Assembly: GCA_934216145.1 (NCBI GenBank)
Contig: CAKQBG010000006.1
Coordinates: 1 to 53,390, forward strand
Source of the DNA: an uncultured Anaeroplasma sp.
Lineage (GTDB): Bacteria > Bacillota_I > Bacilli_A > Acholeplasmatales > Anaeroplasmataceae
Length of the DNA: 53,390 nucleotides
Direction of reading: 5' to 3'
Shown here: piece by piece, positions 17,441-25,507 of the stretch
Layout: each line of letters begins with the position of its first letter
How positions within the stretch are numbered: position 1 is the stretch's first letter
Position numbers and translations under genes: made by a program
The notes under the pieces: generated by a model
Databases searched by the model: none
What the model saw: only the letters and a program-made list of their open reading frames with translations
Told to the model about the DNA's origin: nothing

Positions 17441-18628
17441 ATGTTTTTAAGCTTATTTATTATTTTAATTTTAGGAGTATTTGGTGGATTATTATTTGAA
17501 AAAATAAGATTACCTAAGCTTGTATGGTATATTATATTAGGTATATTAATTAGTCCATCTGTATTTAATATTATTGATTCTGAATTATTAAATATATCTA
17601 GCTATTTAAGACAAATAGCCTTAGTTATAATTTTGACTAGATCTGGTTTATCATTAAATATTGAGGGATTAAAGAAAATCGGAAGACCAGCAATATTAAT
17701 GTGCTTTCTTCCAGCAACATTTGAAATAATAGGTGTTAGTATTTTTGGCCCAATGATTTTAAAAATATCTATTACTGAATCATTATTATTAGGTAGTGTT
17801 CTTGCTGCTGTATCACCTGCTATAGTAGCTCCTAGAATGATTAATTTTATTGAGAAGGGATATGGAAAAGAAAGAAATGTTCCCATTTTAATATTAGCGG
17901 GAGCTAGCTGTGATGATATTTATGTTATTGTCTTATTTTATGCTTTTAAGAATTTAGTAGTTACTAATAGCTTTGATTTCGTTTCTATATTACAAATACC
18001 ATTAAGCATTATCTTAGGTATATTATTAGGAATAATTGCGGGAATGTTTTTATTAATAATAATGAAGCGTATCAAGCTAAATATTGTTTTAAAAGTTGTA
18101 ATTATGCTTGGATTATCATTTGGTATGATTACATTAGAAAATATATTAAAGCCATATTTTTCTATTTCAGCATTATTAGGAATAATTGTAATGGCTTTGA
18201 TTGTTTCCTATAAAAGACATGATGATTGTATTCAAATTCAAAAAAGCTATAATTCATTATGGCAATTTTTTGAGATATTATTATTTGTTTTAGTAGGTGC
18301 TTCAATTAATATTAATTATGCCTTTTCTATAGAAGGTCTATTATTAATAGGAGTTGTTTTTATTGGATTGATATTTAGAACTATAGGTGTTATATTATCT
18401 ATATTGTTTACTAGCTACAAAATAAAAGAAAAAATATTTATTATTATTTCTTATTTACCTAAGGCTACAGTTCAAGCTTCTATTGGTGGTATAGCATTAA
18501 TGGAAGGATTAGCAGTAGGAGAGGTAATTTTAACGGCAGCAGTTATTTCAATTTTAATAACTGCACCACTTGGGGCAATTTTAATTGATAATTTATATAA
18601 GAAGCTTTTGGAGGTTAAGGATGATTAG
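17441..18628 (+). CDS. CPA-family cation:proton antiporter under fluoride control
   Basis: 395 residues with about 12 membrane helices. Features include LGILISPSVFN, the GSVLAAVSPAIVAP discontinuous helix and a GASCDDIYVIVLFY motif whose paired Asp residues are typical of electrogenic Na+(cation)/H+ exchangers. No cytosolic C-terminal domain. Fluoride riboswitches are known upstream of crcB/Fluc, EriC-F and CPA antiporters, so this is a recognised but less common partner. It probably helps with pH or ion balance, or F- efflux, during fluoride stress. AGGAGAGG lies 7-8 bases before the ATG. The end overlaps the next gene by 8 nt. Confidence 0.87.
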   Translation: MFLSLFIILILGVFGGLLFEKIRLPKLVWYIILGILISPSVFNIIDSELLNISSYLRQIALVIILTRSGLSLNIEGLKKIGRPAILMCFLPATFEIIGVSIFGPMILKISITESLLLGSVLAAVSPAIVAPRMINFIEKGYGKERNVPILILAGASCDDIYVIVLFYAFKNLVVTNSFDFVSILQIPLSIILGILLGIIAGMFLLIIMKRIKLNIVLKVVIMLGLSFGMITLENILKPYFSISALLGIIVMALIVSYKRHDDCIQIQKSYNSLWQFFEILLFVLVGASININYAFSIEGLLLIGVVFIGLIFRTIGVILSILFTSYKIKEKIFIIISYLPKATVQASIGGIALMEGLAVGEVILTAAVISILITAPLGAILIDNLYKKLLEVKDD

Positions 18629-19190
18629 AAAATATAATGATAGTGATTTTTTAGATGTTAGAAATATCACATATAATTATTGGTCAAATGAGGTGGAAAT
18701 GGATTTGAGCCTTAAATCCTTTATATATACATTTTTAGTTAAATATTATTTATCAAATTACGATTATTCATATGTATCTATAGATGATAATTTGAATGCC
18801 TTTTTATTAGCTTCATTAAAAAATGATTCTAATAATTCTATTAATTATTTTAATGATGAAATTAATAAATTAGATAATAAAAATAAAACTTTAGCCTTAG
18901 AATATTTAGATTATTTAGAATACAATCATAATAAGGTTTTATCATATATGAATAATAATGATATTTATTTAGCTTTAATTGCGAGTATTAAGCATCATAA
19001 AGGCTTTGAGCTTATAGAAGAATTAATTAAAGCAGGAAGAAATAATAATAACGAGTATTTATATTTATGGACTGATGAGACCTGTAATTATGGATATTAT
19101 AGTAATATTGGCTTTGAAAAGGTAGAAGAATATATAGTAACCTTATATAATATAACACTTAAAACATTCATTTATAGATTTAAGCTATAG
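18621..19190 (+). CDS. GNAT-like acetyltransferase
   Basis: 189 residues from ATG 18621, chosen because GGAGG (18610-18614) lies 6 bases ahead; an upstream ATG at 18585 has no such site. The N-terminus IRKYNDSDFLDVRNI resembles the first strand and helix of GNAT proteins. The C-terminal part (IEELIKAGRNNNNEYLYLWTDET, then GYYSNIGFEKVEEY) matches the acetyl-CoA fold's last motif, with the G-F-E-x-V hallmark. The middle is divergent. It overlaps the antiporter by 8 nt and so shares the fluoride riboswitch. The substrate is unknown. Confidence 0.65.
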   Translation: MIRKYNDSDFLDVRNITYNYWSNEVEMDLSLKSFIYTFLVKYYLSNYDYSYVSIDDNLNAFLLASLKNDSNNSINYFNDEINKLDNKNKTLALEYLDYLEYNHNKVLSYMNNNDIYLALIASIKHHKGFELIEELIKAGRNNNNEYLYLWTDETCNYGYYSNIGFEKVEEYIVTLYNITLKTFIYRFKL

Positions 19191-19226
19191 TATTTAAAAA
19201 AGTATTTTTTTGATTATTTAATGTTA

Positions 19227-19255
19227 TTGACAGTGTATAAAAAAATAGTTATAAT
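19227..19255 (+). promoter_or_regulatory. Promoter of tcdA
   Basis: Perfect TTGACA (19227-19232) and TATAAT (19250-19255) with a 17-base spacer. Confidence 0.8.
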
Positions 19256-19287
19256 AACTTGAAAATTTATGAATAGTGAGTGATAAA

Positions 19288-20040
19288 ATGTTAAATCAAT
19301 TTTCAAGAACACAATTAATATATGGACCTGAAGCAATGGAAAAACTTAAAAATAGTAGAGTTGCGGTATTTGGAGTAGGTGGCGTTGGTGGATATGTTGT
19401 TGAAGCCTTAGCTCGTAGTGGAGTTGGAGCCTTTGATTTAATTGATGATGATAAAATATGCTTAACTAATATAAATAGACAAATTATTGCGACTCTAGAT
19501 ACAGTTGGAAAATATAAGGTTGATGTTTTAAAGGAACGTATTCTTTCTATTAATCCTTTATGTAAGGTTGAAACCTATAAATGCTTTTTTCTACCTAGTA
19601 ATCAAGATGAATTTGATTTTACTAAATATGATTATGTTGTTGACGCAATAGATACAGTTTCTGCTAAAATAGCAATAGTATTAAAAGCTCAAAAGGAAAA
19701 GACACTTATAATTTCAAGTATGGGAGCAGGAAATAAAATTGATCCGCAAGCCTTTAAGGTTACAGATATTTATAAGACAAGTATTGATCCATTAGCTAGA
19801 GTAATGAGATATGAGCTTAAGAAAAGAAGAGTAAAAAAATTAAAGGTTGTATATTCAACAGAATATCCTTTAAAACCACTTGAGGATATGTCAATTAGTT
19901 GTAGAAAGCATTGCGTTTGTCCTCCTGGTACTCGTAAATGTACTGTAAGAAGAGATATACCTGGTTCAAATGCGTTTGTTCCTGCATCTTGTGGATTATT
20001 AATCGCATCTGAGGTTATAAAGGATTTAATTAAGAAATAG
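19288..20040 (+). CDS. tcdA: tRNA threonylcarbamoyladenosine dehydratase
   Basis: 250 residues from ATG 19288. The family normally begins MLNQFSR, and the GTG at 19276 lacks a ribosome binding site. It is an E1/ThiF-like enzyme: the nucleotide loop is VFGVGGVGGYV (28-38), followed by DDDKICLTNINRQ and VVDAIDTVSAKIAIV. Near the C-terminus is the Cys cluster CRKHCVCPPGTRKC. TcdA uses ATP to cyclise t6A37 to ct6A in tRNAs reading ANN codons. It is monocistronic with a consensus promoter. Confidence 0.9.
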   Translation: MLNQFSRTQLIYGPEAMEKLKNSRVAVFGVGGVGGYVVEALARSGVGAFDLIDDDKICLTNINRQIIATLDTVGKYKVDVLKERILSINPLCKVETYKCFFLPSNQDEFDFTKYDYVVDAIDTVSAKIAIVLKAQKEKTLIISSMGAGNKIDPQAFKVTDIYKTSIDPLARVMRYELKKRRVKKLKVVYSTEYPLKPLEDMSISCRKHCVCPPGTRKCTVRRDIPGSNAFVPASCGLLIASEVIKDLIKK

Positions 20041-20043
20041 TCG

Positions 20044-20070
20044 AGCTAGTCTTGGCTTTTTCTTTTTTTT
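20044..20070 (+). terminator. Probable terminator of tcdA
   Basis: AGCTA and TGGCT form a weak five-pair stem (one G-T) just after the stop, followed by TTTTCTTTTTTTT to 20070. Confidence 0.45.
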
Positions 20071-20081
20071 AAAAAAAGAAA

Positions 20082-20120
20082 TGCAACTCAGTTGCAAATT
20101 AATAAAAAATATGCTAGAAT
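20082..20120 (+). promoter_or_regulatory. Fur-family operator overlapping the promoter of fur-permease operon
   Basis: TGCAACT-C-AGTTGCA (20082-20096) is a perfect 7-1-7 palindrome. The -35 TTGCAA (20092-20097) lies inside it and is 17 bases from TAGAAT (20115-20120), which also has an extended TG. A repressor bound here would block RNA polymerase. The next gene encodes a Fur-family protein, so autorepression is the simplest reading. Confidence 0.65.
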
Positions 20121-20151
20121 AACTTGGATTTTAAATGGAGTGTGATTTTTT

Positions 20152-20529
20152 ATGTATAAAACAGATCATAAGAAGGAATTAATTTCTGTATTTGAGAATA
20201 ATAAGGATAGAACATTTTCTGCAGTTGATTTAGTTGAAGAGTTCAAGGAGAAAATGAATAAAACAACTATTTATAGGCAATTAAAATCATTAGAGGATAA
20301 TAGTACTATTAGAAGAGTCTATAATCCTAAAACTGAAGGATATGAATATCAGTATTCTAATGGCTGTAATAGTCATCTTCATTTAAAGTGTAAAAAGTGT
20401 GGAAAGGTTATTCATTTAAGCTGTAAGGATGCTGAAATATTTATGAATCATATCTATGAAACACATGGATTTAAAATTGATAATTTATCAACAACGATAT
20501 TTGGAATATGTAAGGAGTGTATGAAATGA
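20152..20529 (+). CDS. Fur-family metal-responsive repressor
   Basis: 125 residues. The winged helix occupies about 1-65 (KTTIYRQLKSLEDN is the recognition region). The dimer domain carries HLHLKCKKC (75-83) and the second pair CKEC (120-123), giving the four-Cys structural zinc site, with H75/H77 near the sensory site. The N-terminus is a little shorter than in Fur/PerR, as in Zur-like members. Metal specificity cannot be read from sequence. The partner permease has a His-rich loop, which points to Zn, Mn or another divalent metal. It overlaps the permease ATG by 4 nt. Confidence 0.85.
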   Translation: MYKTDHKKELISVFENNKDRTFSAVDLVEEFKEKMNKTTIYRQLKSLEDNSTIRRVYNPKTEGYEYQYSNGCNSHLHLKCKKCGKVIHLSCKDAEIFMNHIYETHGFKIDNLSTTIFGICKECMK

Positions 20530-21380
20530 TTGATGTATTGCTAGATGCTTTAATTGATTCTTTAAAGGTCTTTGGATTTGCGTTAATTTTATATATAATA
20601 TTTTCTTTTGTAGAGGAAAAAATAACTAGACTATTAGAGCGTCATAAAAAAACATCACCAATTATTGGCTCTTTATGTGGTTTAATACCTCAATGTGGTA
20701 CTAGTGTAGTAGCTTCTGATTTATATTTGAAGAATCATATTAGTATGGGCTGTTTAGTTTCGGTATTTTTTGCCTGTTCTGATGAGGCTTTACCTATTTT
20801 ACTTTCTGATCATACTAAGGCATTATCAGTTATACCATTACTATTAATCAAGCTTGTTGTAGGCTTTATGTTAGGATATTTAGTGGATTTATTTATTAAA
20901 AGAGATTATAATGAGGAACCAATTAGTAATGATCATATTGGCTGTTGTCATCATCATATTGATAATGACGATAATAAGCTTGAAGAACATTTACTTCATC
21001 CTTTATTACATTCTTTAAAAATATTTTTATATGTATTGGTAGTTAATTGTGTTTTTGGTTTAGTTATATATTATATTGGAGGAGAAGATGTATTAGCTTC
21101 CTTCCTATTACAAAATAAGTATTTAACCCCTTTATTTGCGACTATAGTAGGGGTAATTCCTAATTGTGCTTCATCAGTATTAATTTCAGAATTGTATTTA
21201 TTAAATAGTATTTCTTTTGCTGCATTAGTATCAGGGTTATGTATGAATGCTGGATTAGGCTTTGTTTATTTATTAAAGAATAAAAAGACTTTAAAGGATG
21301 TTTTAATAATGTTTTTAATATTATTTACTGCATCATTAGCTACAGGCTATATTATTATGGGAATAATGAGTTTATTTTAA
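20526..21380 (+). CDS. Putative metal permease with His-rich loop (ArsP_2-like)
   Basis: 284 residues from ATG 20526 (AAGGAG ends 8 bases upstream; overlaps the fur stop as ATGA). Two homologous halves of about five membrane helices each carry a GLIPQCGTSVVASDLYL / GVIPNCASSVLISELYLLN repeat. The cytosolic linker between them is rich in His and acids (GCCHHHIDNDDN). This matches the family annotated as putative manganese or heavy-metal transporter (ArsP_2, 10 TM). Conserved Cys in the repeats may contact metal. Regulation by the adjoining Fur-type protein is likely. Direction of transport is unproven. Confidence 0.75.
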   Translation: MIDVLLDALIDSLKVFGFALILYIIFSFVEEKITRLLERHKKTSPIIGSLCGLIPQCGTSVVASDLYLKNHISMGCLVSVFFACSDEALPILLSDHTKALSVIPLLLIKLVVGFMLGYLVDLFIKRDYNEEPISNDHIGCCHHHIDNDDNKLEEHLLHPLLHSLKIFLYVLVVNCVFGLVIYYIGGEDVLASFLLQNKYLTPLFATIVGVIPNCASSVLISELYLLNSISFAALVSGLCMNAGLGFVYLLKNKKTLKDVLIMFLILFTASLATGYIIMGIMSLF

Positions 21381-21388
21381 AATAGTTA

Positions 21389-21482
21389 TTGAATCTATTT
21401 TGAATTTATGCTATCATCTTTCTGTCAATAAGGCTATAGATTTTATTGTTTCTGAGAAAAACAGTGTCTATAGCCTTTTTTT
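21389..21482 (+). promoter_or_regulatory. Promoter and terminator-like leader hairpin of the MATE gene
   Basis: TTGAAT (21389-21394) and TATCAT (21412-21417, extended TG) form a promoter whose start near 21424 is just upstream of a long hairpin. AAGGCTATAGA (21430-21440) pairs perfectly with TCTATAGCCTT (21467-21477), with an inner TGTTT/AAACA stem. Seven T residues (21476-21482) follow and run straight into the GGGGAGGA ribosome binding site. This looks like a 5' UTR attenuator, or else the terminator of the preceding permease. Confidence 0.6.
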
Positions 21483-21493
21483 GGGGAGGATTT

Positions 21494-22828
21494 ATGGAAG
21501 AGAAGCTAAAAAATAATTCAATTTTAAAAACTATACTAATAATGGGATTACCTCCTATTATTTCAATGCTTATCCAATCTTTATATTCAATAGTAGATGG
21601 TATATTTGTTGCTGGAGTAAGTGATAATGCTTTTAACGCAATATCATATGCTTATCCTATTACTAATTTAACATTAGCACTAGCTGTAGGCTTTGGAGTA
21701 GGATTAAATTCAGTTATATCTAGAGCGTTAGGGGCTAATGATCTAGAGAGGGTTAAAAGAACAACTGATCACTTTTTTGTTTTTTCATTTGTTCATTATT
21801 TTATATTTATATTATTAGGTTTAACCTTAACTCCTTTTTTCTTTGGCTTTTTTACTGATAATAAAGAAATTATAGAGGATGGTAAGCTATATTTAAATAT
21901 CTTATTATTTACATGTATAGGTCAATTACTTCATATTGCAATAGAGAAAATATTCCAAGCTTATGGGAAAATGCTTATACCTATGATAGCTCAAGGCTTA
22001 GGCTGTATTGTTAATATTGTATTAGATGCGATAATGATTTATGTATTTAAATGGGGAATTATGGGAGCTGCTATTGCGACTGTAATAGGTCAATTTTCTT
22101 CATTTATTTATATATTTATAATGGCATTAAAATATAAATATATTTCTATTAATAAGGATATATTTAAGCTTGATAGAATCATTATTAAAGATATTTATAG
22201 AGTTGGAATTCCTTCAACTATTATGAGTGCGTTAGTATCAATATTAACATTAATATTAAACTTTATATTAAAGAATTATGGTGATGATTATGTTCAAATA
22301 TTAGGAGCCTATTTCAAGCTTCAAGCATTTATTTATATGCCAGCTAATGGTATGATTCAGGGTATTAGACCAATATTCGGCTTTTTATATGGTGAGGGTA
22401 ATTCTAAAAAGCTTCATGAGGCAATTAAGGGTGGTATATTAATAATGCTAGTATTTACCTTAATAGGTACTATTTTATTTTTGGTTATTCCTAAGTATTT
22501 AATGATGCCATTTGCGAATAAGAATGAGGTTGTTACTAATGGCGCTATTGCGTTAAGAATAATATGTATTGGGTTTATTCCTTCAAGTTTAAGCCTTGTT
22601 TTTATGGCATTATATGAAAGTATAGGCTATGGTAAGGAAAGCTTAATTATTTCTTTATCTAGACAATTAATATTACCAATTTTATATATTATGATTGGTA
22701 TTTATGCTTTTAAGGGAGATTATTTAGAGGTATGGATTTCTTTTCCTTTTGCTGAAGTATTAACAACATTAGTTAGCTTCTTAATTTATAAATTAACTTT
22801 AAAGAAGGATGAAATCTTATCTTTATAA
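21494..22828 (+). CDS. MATE-family efflux transporter
   Basis: 444 residues from ATG 21494 (GGGGAGGA ends 3 bases ahead; upstream in-frame codons at 21446 onward lie inside the leader hairpin). Twelve hydrophobic segments form two similar halves. The text MGLPPIISMLIQSLYSIVDGIFVA and the region around GVGLNSVISRALGAND are typical of NorM/DinF-like MATE proteins. They export drugs or metabolites against Na+ or H+. The substrate cannot be predicted. The hairpin leader suggests inducible expression. Confidence 0.88.
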   Translation: MEEKLKNNSILKTILIMGLPPIISMLIQSLYSIVDGIFVAGVSDNAFNAISYAYPITNLTLALAVGFGVGLNSVISRALGANDLERVKRTTDHFFVFSFVHYFIFILLGLTLTPFFFGFFTDNKEIIEDGKLYLNILLFTCIGQLLHIAIEKIFQAYGKMLIPMIAQGLGCIVNIVLDAIMIYVFKWGIMGAAIATVIGQFSSFIYIFIMALKYKYISINKDIFKLDRIIIKDIYRVGIPSTIMSALVSILTLILNFILKNYGDDYVQILGAYFKLQAFIYMPANGMIQGIRPIFGFLYGEGNSKKLHEAIKGGILIMLVFTLIGTILFLVIPKYLMMPFANKNEVVTNGAIALRIICIGFIPSSLSLVFMALYESIGYGKESLIISLSRQLILPILYIMIGIYAFKGDYLEVWISFPFAEVLTTLVSFLIYKLTLKKDEILSL

Positions 22829-22886
22829 TATTGTATTTTGTGTTCATAAATATTAAAATATAGATATGTAAGGAGGATTTTTTATA

Positions 22887-23444
22887 ATGAGAAAAAATTT
22901 TGGAACTAAAACATTTTTATATCCACAGCCAGTCTTAATTATCGCTAGCTATGATGAAAATGGAAAGCCAAACGCAATGAATGCAGCATGGGGTGGAGTT
23001 TCTGATTTTAATCAGATTTCTATTTCCTTAGCTAAGCATAAAACAACAACTAATATTTTAAAAAATAAAGCATTTACAGTTTCAATTGGTACATCTAAAA
23101 TGTTAACGAGTTGTGATTATGTTGGATTGGTTTCTCAAAATGATGTGCCTGATAAGTTTGAAAAATCAGGATTTACAGCTACTAAATCAGAATTAATTAA
23201 TGCCCCAATTATTAATGAGTTACCTTTAGCTTTAGAGTGTGAGGTAGTTGAATTTGATGAGGTTAAGGAAATATTAGTAGGTAAAATTGTTAATGTTTCT
23301 GTAGATGAGAGTGTTTTAGTAAATGGTGAGATTGACTCTAGTAAGCTTGATGCGATAGTATATGATCCTATTAATCATAATTATGTAGCATTAGGTGATG
23401 CTGTAGGTCAAGCCTTTAAAGCAGGTAAGAGTCTAATTAAATAA
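22887..23444 (+). CDS. Flavin reductase-like FMN-binding protein
   Basis: 185 residues with the flavin reductase-like (split-barrel) domain through most of the length: YPQPVLIIASYDENGKPNAM, NAAWGGVSDFNQISISLAKH, then TTNILKNKAFTVSIGT. KSELINAPIINELPLALECEV is also typical. Members bind FMN and often serve as electron carriers or reductases in anaerobes (High-Molecular-Weight rubredoxin or FlaRed type). The partner is not evident here. AAGGAGG precedes the ATG, and a strong terminator follows, so it is a single-gene unit. Confidence 0.85.
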   Translation: MRKNFGTKTFLYPQPVLIIASYDENGKPNAMNAAWGGVSDFNQISISLAKHKTTTNILKNKAFTVSIGTSKMLTSCDYVGLVSQNDVPDKFEKSGFTATKSELINAPIINELPLALECEVVEFDEVKEILVGKIVNVSVDESVLVNGEIDSSKLDAIVYDPINHNYVALGDAVGQAFKAGKSLIK

Positions 23445-23454
23445 ATTTTTACAT

Positions 23455-23490
23455 ATAAGACAAAACGATTAAGCGTTTTGTCTTATTTTT
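23455..23490 (+). terminator. Terminator of flavin reductase-like gene
   Basis: ATAAGACAAAACG (23455-23467) pairs with CGTTTTGTCTTAT (23474-23486), a perfect 13-bp stem, followed by T residues. Confidence 0.85.
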
Positions 23491-23510
23491 AGAATAGGAT
23501 GTTTTATATA

Positions 23511-23551
23511 AAATTAAAAGGCATGACTCCAATCAATTTGGAAATCATGCC
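23511..23551 (-). terminator. Terminator of the MBL lipoprotein unit
   Basis: GGCATGA (23520-23526) pairs with TCATGCC (23545-23551), with an inner TCCAA/TTGGA stem. On the minus strand it is followed by TTTTAATTTT. Confidence 0.65.
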
Positions 23552-23576
23552 AATCTTAAGTTATTACTTAAATATT

Positions 23577-23990
23577 TTATTTTAGCTCAAATGATATTTT
23601 ATTAGCTTTATTATATAAATCACTATTATCATCAATAAAGCTTTTTATATCCTCTATATTACCATATTCAATATTTTGAATAAGCATAGAGAAATACTTA
23701 GTATTAACCTCTTGATAATTTTTATTAATAGCTAATTCTAAAAATTCTCTATCATTAGAATCTATATCTTCATTTTCTAATAATTCATTTTTTAAATCAT
23801 CGTCAATAGTTATATTTAATCTCTTTTCAAAAGCTTGAGAAGTATTTAAAAATAATTCATTTGGTAAATCTATTAAACCTAATTCATTTGCGAAATGAAC
23901 AAAGGGAACCTCATAGAAGCCTCTAGGATCAAATTCCTCTTTTAATAATATATTTTTGTTTGAATCAATAAGCTTAATTTCTAATTTCAT
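23577..23990 (-). CDS. Hypothetical acidic protein
   Basis: 137 residues from the ATG at 23990; the alternative ATG at 24002 overlaps the upstream stop region, and GGGGAT sits 6 bases before 23990. Not recognised. It is acidic, with a beta-strand-like start (KLEIKLIDSNKNILLKEEF), many Asn/Asp/Glu, and helical text after residue 60. No signal peptide or membrane segment, so cytosolic. It starts 2 nt after the lipoprotein stop and is certainly cotranscribed with it. A role linked to that secreted MBL protein is only inference. Confidence 0.6.
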   Translation of the reverse strand: MKLEIKLIDSNKNILLKEEFDPRGFYEVPFVHFANELGLIDLPNELFLNTSQAFEKRLNITIDDDLKNELLENEDIDSNDREFLELAINKNYQEVNTKYFSMLIQNIEYGNIEDIKSFIDDNSDLYNKANKISFELK

Positions 23991-23992
23991 AA

Positions 23993-25297
23993 TTATCCCC
24001 ATATTCTCATTGGTCTTTCAATACCATCTAATACTATTTTAGTATTGAACCATTCTGAATCCTTTAGCTTTGTAAGATTATTACTAGCTGAAAGACCGAT
24101 TCCTTCACTTGAACAAGAAACAATAACATTTCCATTCATTGCTTTATATCCAGATGTAGAAATATAATTTCCCCCAACCTTTACACCAGTTGTAGCTGAT
24201 ACTGGATTACCATCCTTATCCACCTTAGGATTACCATCCTTATCCACTGCTTGAACTGCTGTTTCAATTGTATAAGATTCATAAATTGATGTAACATAAA
24301 CATTATCAGTATAATTTGATATTCTACTAATAAATTGTTGAGTTGGGAATTGATTATCAGTTATAGCTGTATATTCATTAGTTCCGCAACAACAAGAAAC
24401 AACACACATTTTTGGTTTAATTAATGAAAGCAGACAATCATTAGATGATGTTTTAGAACCATGATGTCCAGCTTTAAATAATTCAACCTCTGGTAATGTT
24501 TTATCACTTGATGATTTATCATAATATGAGGCCATTTTTTCTTCGCCTTCCTTTTCTAAATCACCAGTAAACATAAAATTATATTTATCAGTACCATTAT
24601 CATATGTAAACATTGTACAAACAGAATAATTATTTTCATCACTACCTGTATTAAAGTAATAATAATTATAAAGAATAGACATTGTTACCTTATCTGATAA
24701 TTGATATTCTTTTTTAGCTCCATTTTGATTAGTAAAACAATCGCCTGCATAATAATGCTTAGTACCCTTAGCTTCTAGTGAATCACGTAGTGTTAGATAT
24801 TTCTTATATGTAGAAGTAGTTTTAGTTGTATATTGATTATCAATAATTGTATCAATCTTATATGAGCTTAATATACCTTTATTATTAGTAGTATCAGTAA
24901 ATCCATCAACATGATCCTGATCTCCATGTGTTAATATTACATATTCAATTTTATTATCAGCAATATATTGGTTCATATATTCTTTTGTTGTTACAGTAGA
25001 TTGTTGTCTACTTCCAGCATCTATAATAACATCAGTGTCTCCTGCCTTTATATAAATAGAATCTCCTGCTTTATCATTTCCTAGCATCATAAAATGAATT
25101 TGGAAATCATCATAGATTATACCTTCATTTTTTATTTCATTTGTTTTAGTTGTAGAAGTGGCTGTAGTAGTTGTCTTAATTTCAGTTGGCTTTGATGATG
25201 GTTTTAATAAATCATTAATTAAGTCGCAAGATACTAAAGATAATGACGCTCCTCCTACTAATAGTGCAATTAATCCGAACTTTAGCTTTCTTTTCAT
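23993..25297 (-). CDS. Secreted ComEC-like metallo-beta-lactamase lipoprotein
   Basis: 434 residues from the ATG at 25297 (GGGAGG 7 bases ahead; the ATG two codons upstream is too close). A lipoprotein signal ends in LVSC (Cys24). A Thr-rich linker (about 40-55) leads to a metallo-beta-lactamase domain with THGDQDHVDGF and AGHHGSKTSSND, the same variant motifs as the C-terminal domain of ComEC. Such stand-alone domains are predicted surface nucleases or phosphodiesterases. Near the C-terminus a tandem KDGNP repeat is encoded by direct DNA repeats, and a Cys-rich VVSCCCGT lies in the domain. The substrate is unknown. Confidence 0.8.
   Translation of the reverse strand: MKRKLKFGLIALLVGGASLSLVSCDLINDLLKPSSKPTEIKTTTTATSTTKTNEIKNEGIIYDDFQIHFMMLGNDKAGDSIYIKAGDTDVIIDAGSRQQSTVTTKEYMNQYIADNKIEYVILTHGDQDHVDGFTDTTNNKGILSSYKIDTIIDNQYTTKTTSTYKKYLTLRDSLEAKGTKHYYAGDCFTNQNGAKKEYQLSDKVTMSILYNYYYFNTGSDENNYSVCTMFTYDNGTDKYNFMFTGDLEKEGEEKMASYYDKSSSDKTLPEVELFKAGHHGSKTSSNDCLLSLIKPKMCVVSCCCGTNEYTAITDNQFPTQQFISRISNYTDNVYVTSIYESYTIETAVQAVDKDGNPKVDKDGNPVSATTGVKVGGNYISTSGYKAMNGNVIVSCSSEGIGLSASNNLTKLKDSEWFNTKIVLDGIERPMRIWG
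24204..24247 (-). repeat. 24-nt tandem direct repeat in the MBL lipoprotein gene
   Basis: GGATTACCATCCTTATCCAC occurs at 24204-24223 and again at 24228-24247, an offset of 24 nt. It encodes two DKDGNP-type units, a small in-frame duplication or slippage site. Confidence 0.8.
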
Positions 25298-25507
25298 ATA
25301 CATTCCTCCCTTGTTATATTATATATATTAAAAAAAAATAAATAAAGACTTGAAATAAATATTTTAAAAAATATTGGAAAAATAATAATTTTATGATATA
25401 AATTAAAAAAAGTAGATAATAATATTATCAAAAAATTGTATCTTATATAAAATCTTGTCATACATTATTATTATTTATAATAAAAAGAAAAAAAGGAGGA
25501 GAGTAAA

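Noticed and set aside
17602..17886. Minus-strand 94-codon ORF within the antiporter gene
   Set aside because: The antiporter motifs are clear in the plus frame; the opposite frame has no ribosome site or recognisable domain.
19276..19287. GTG 19276 as start of tcdA
   Set aside because: No ribosome site ahead of it, and the family begins at MLNQFSR (ATG 19288).
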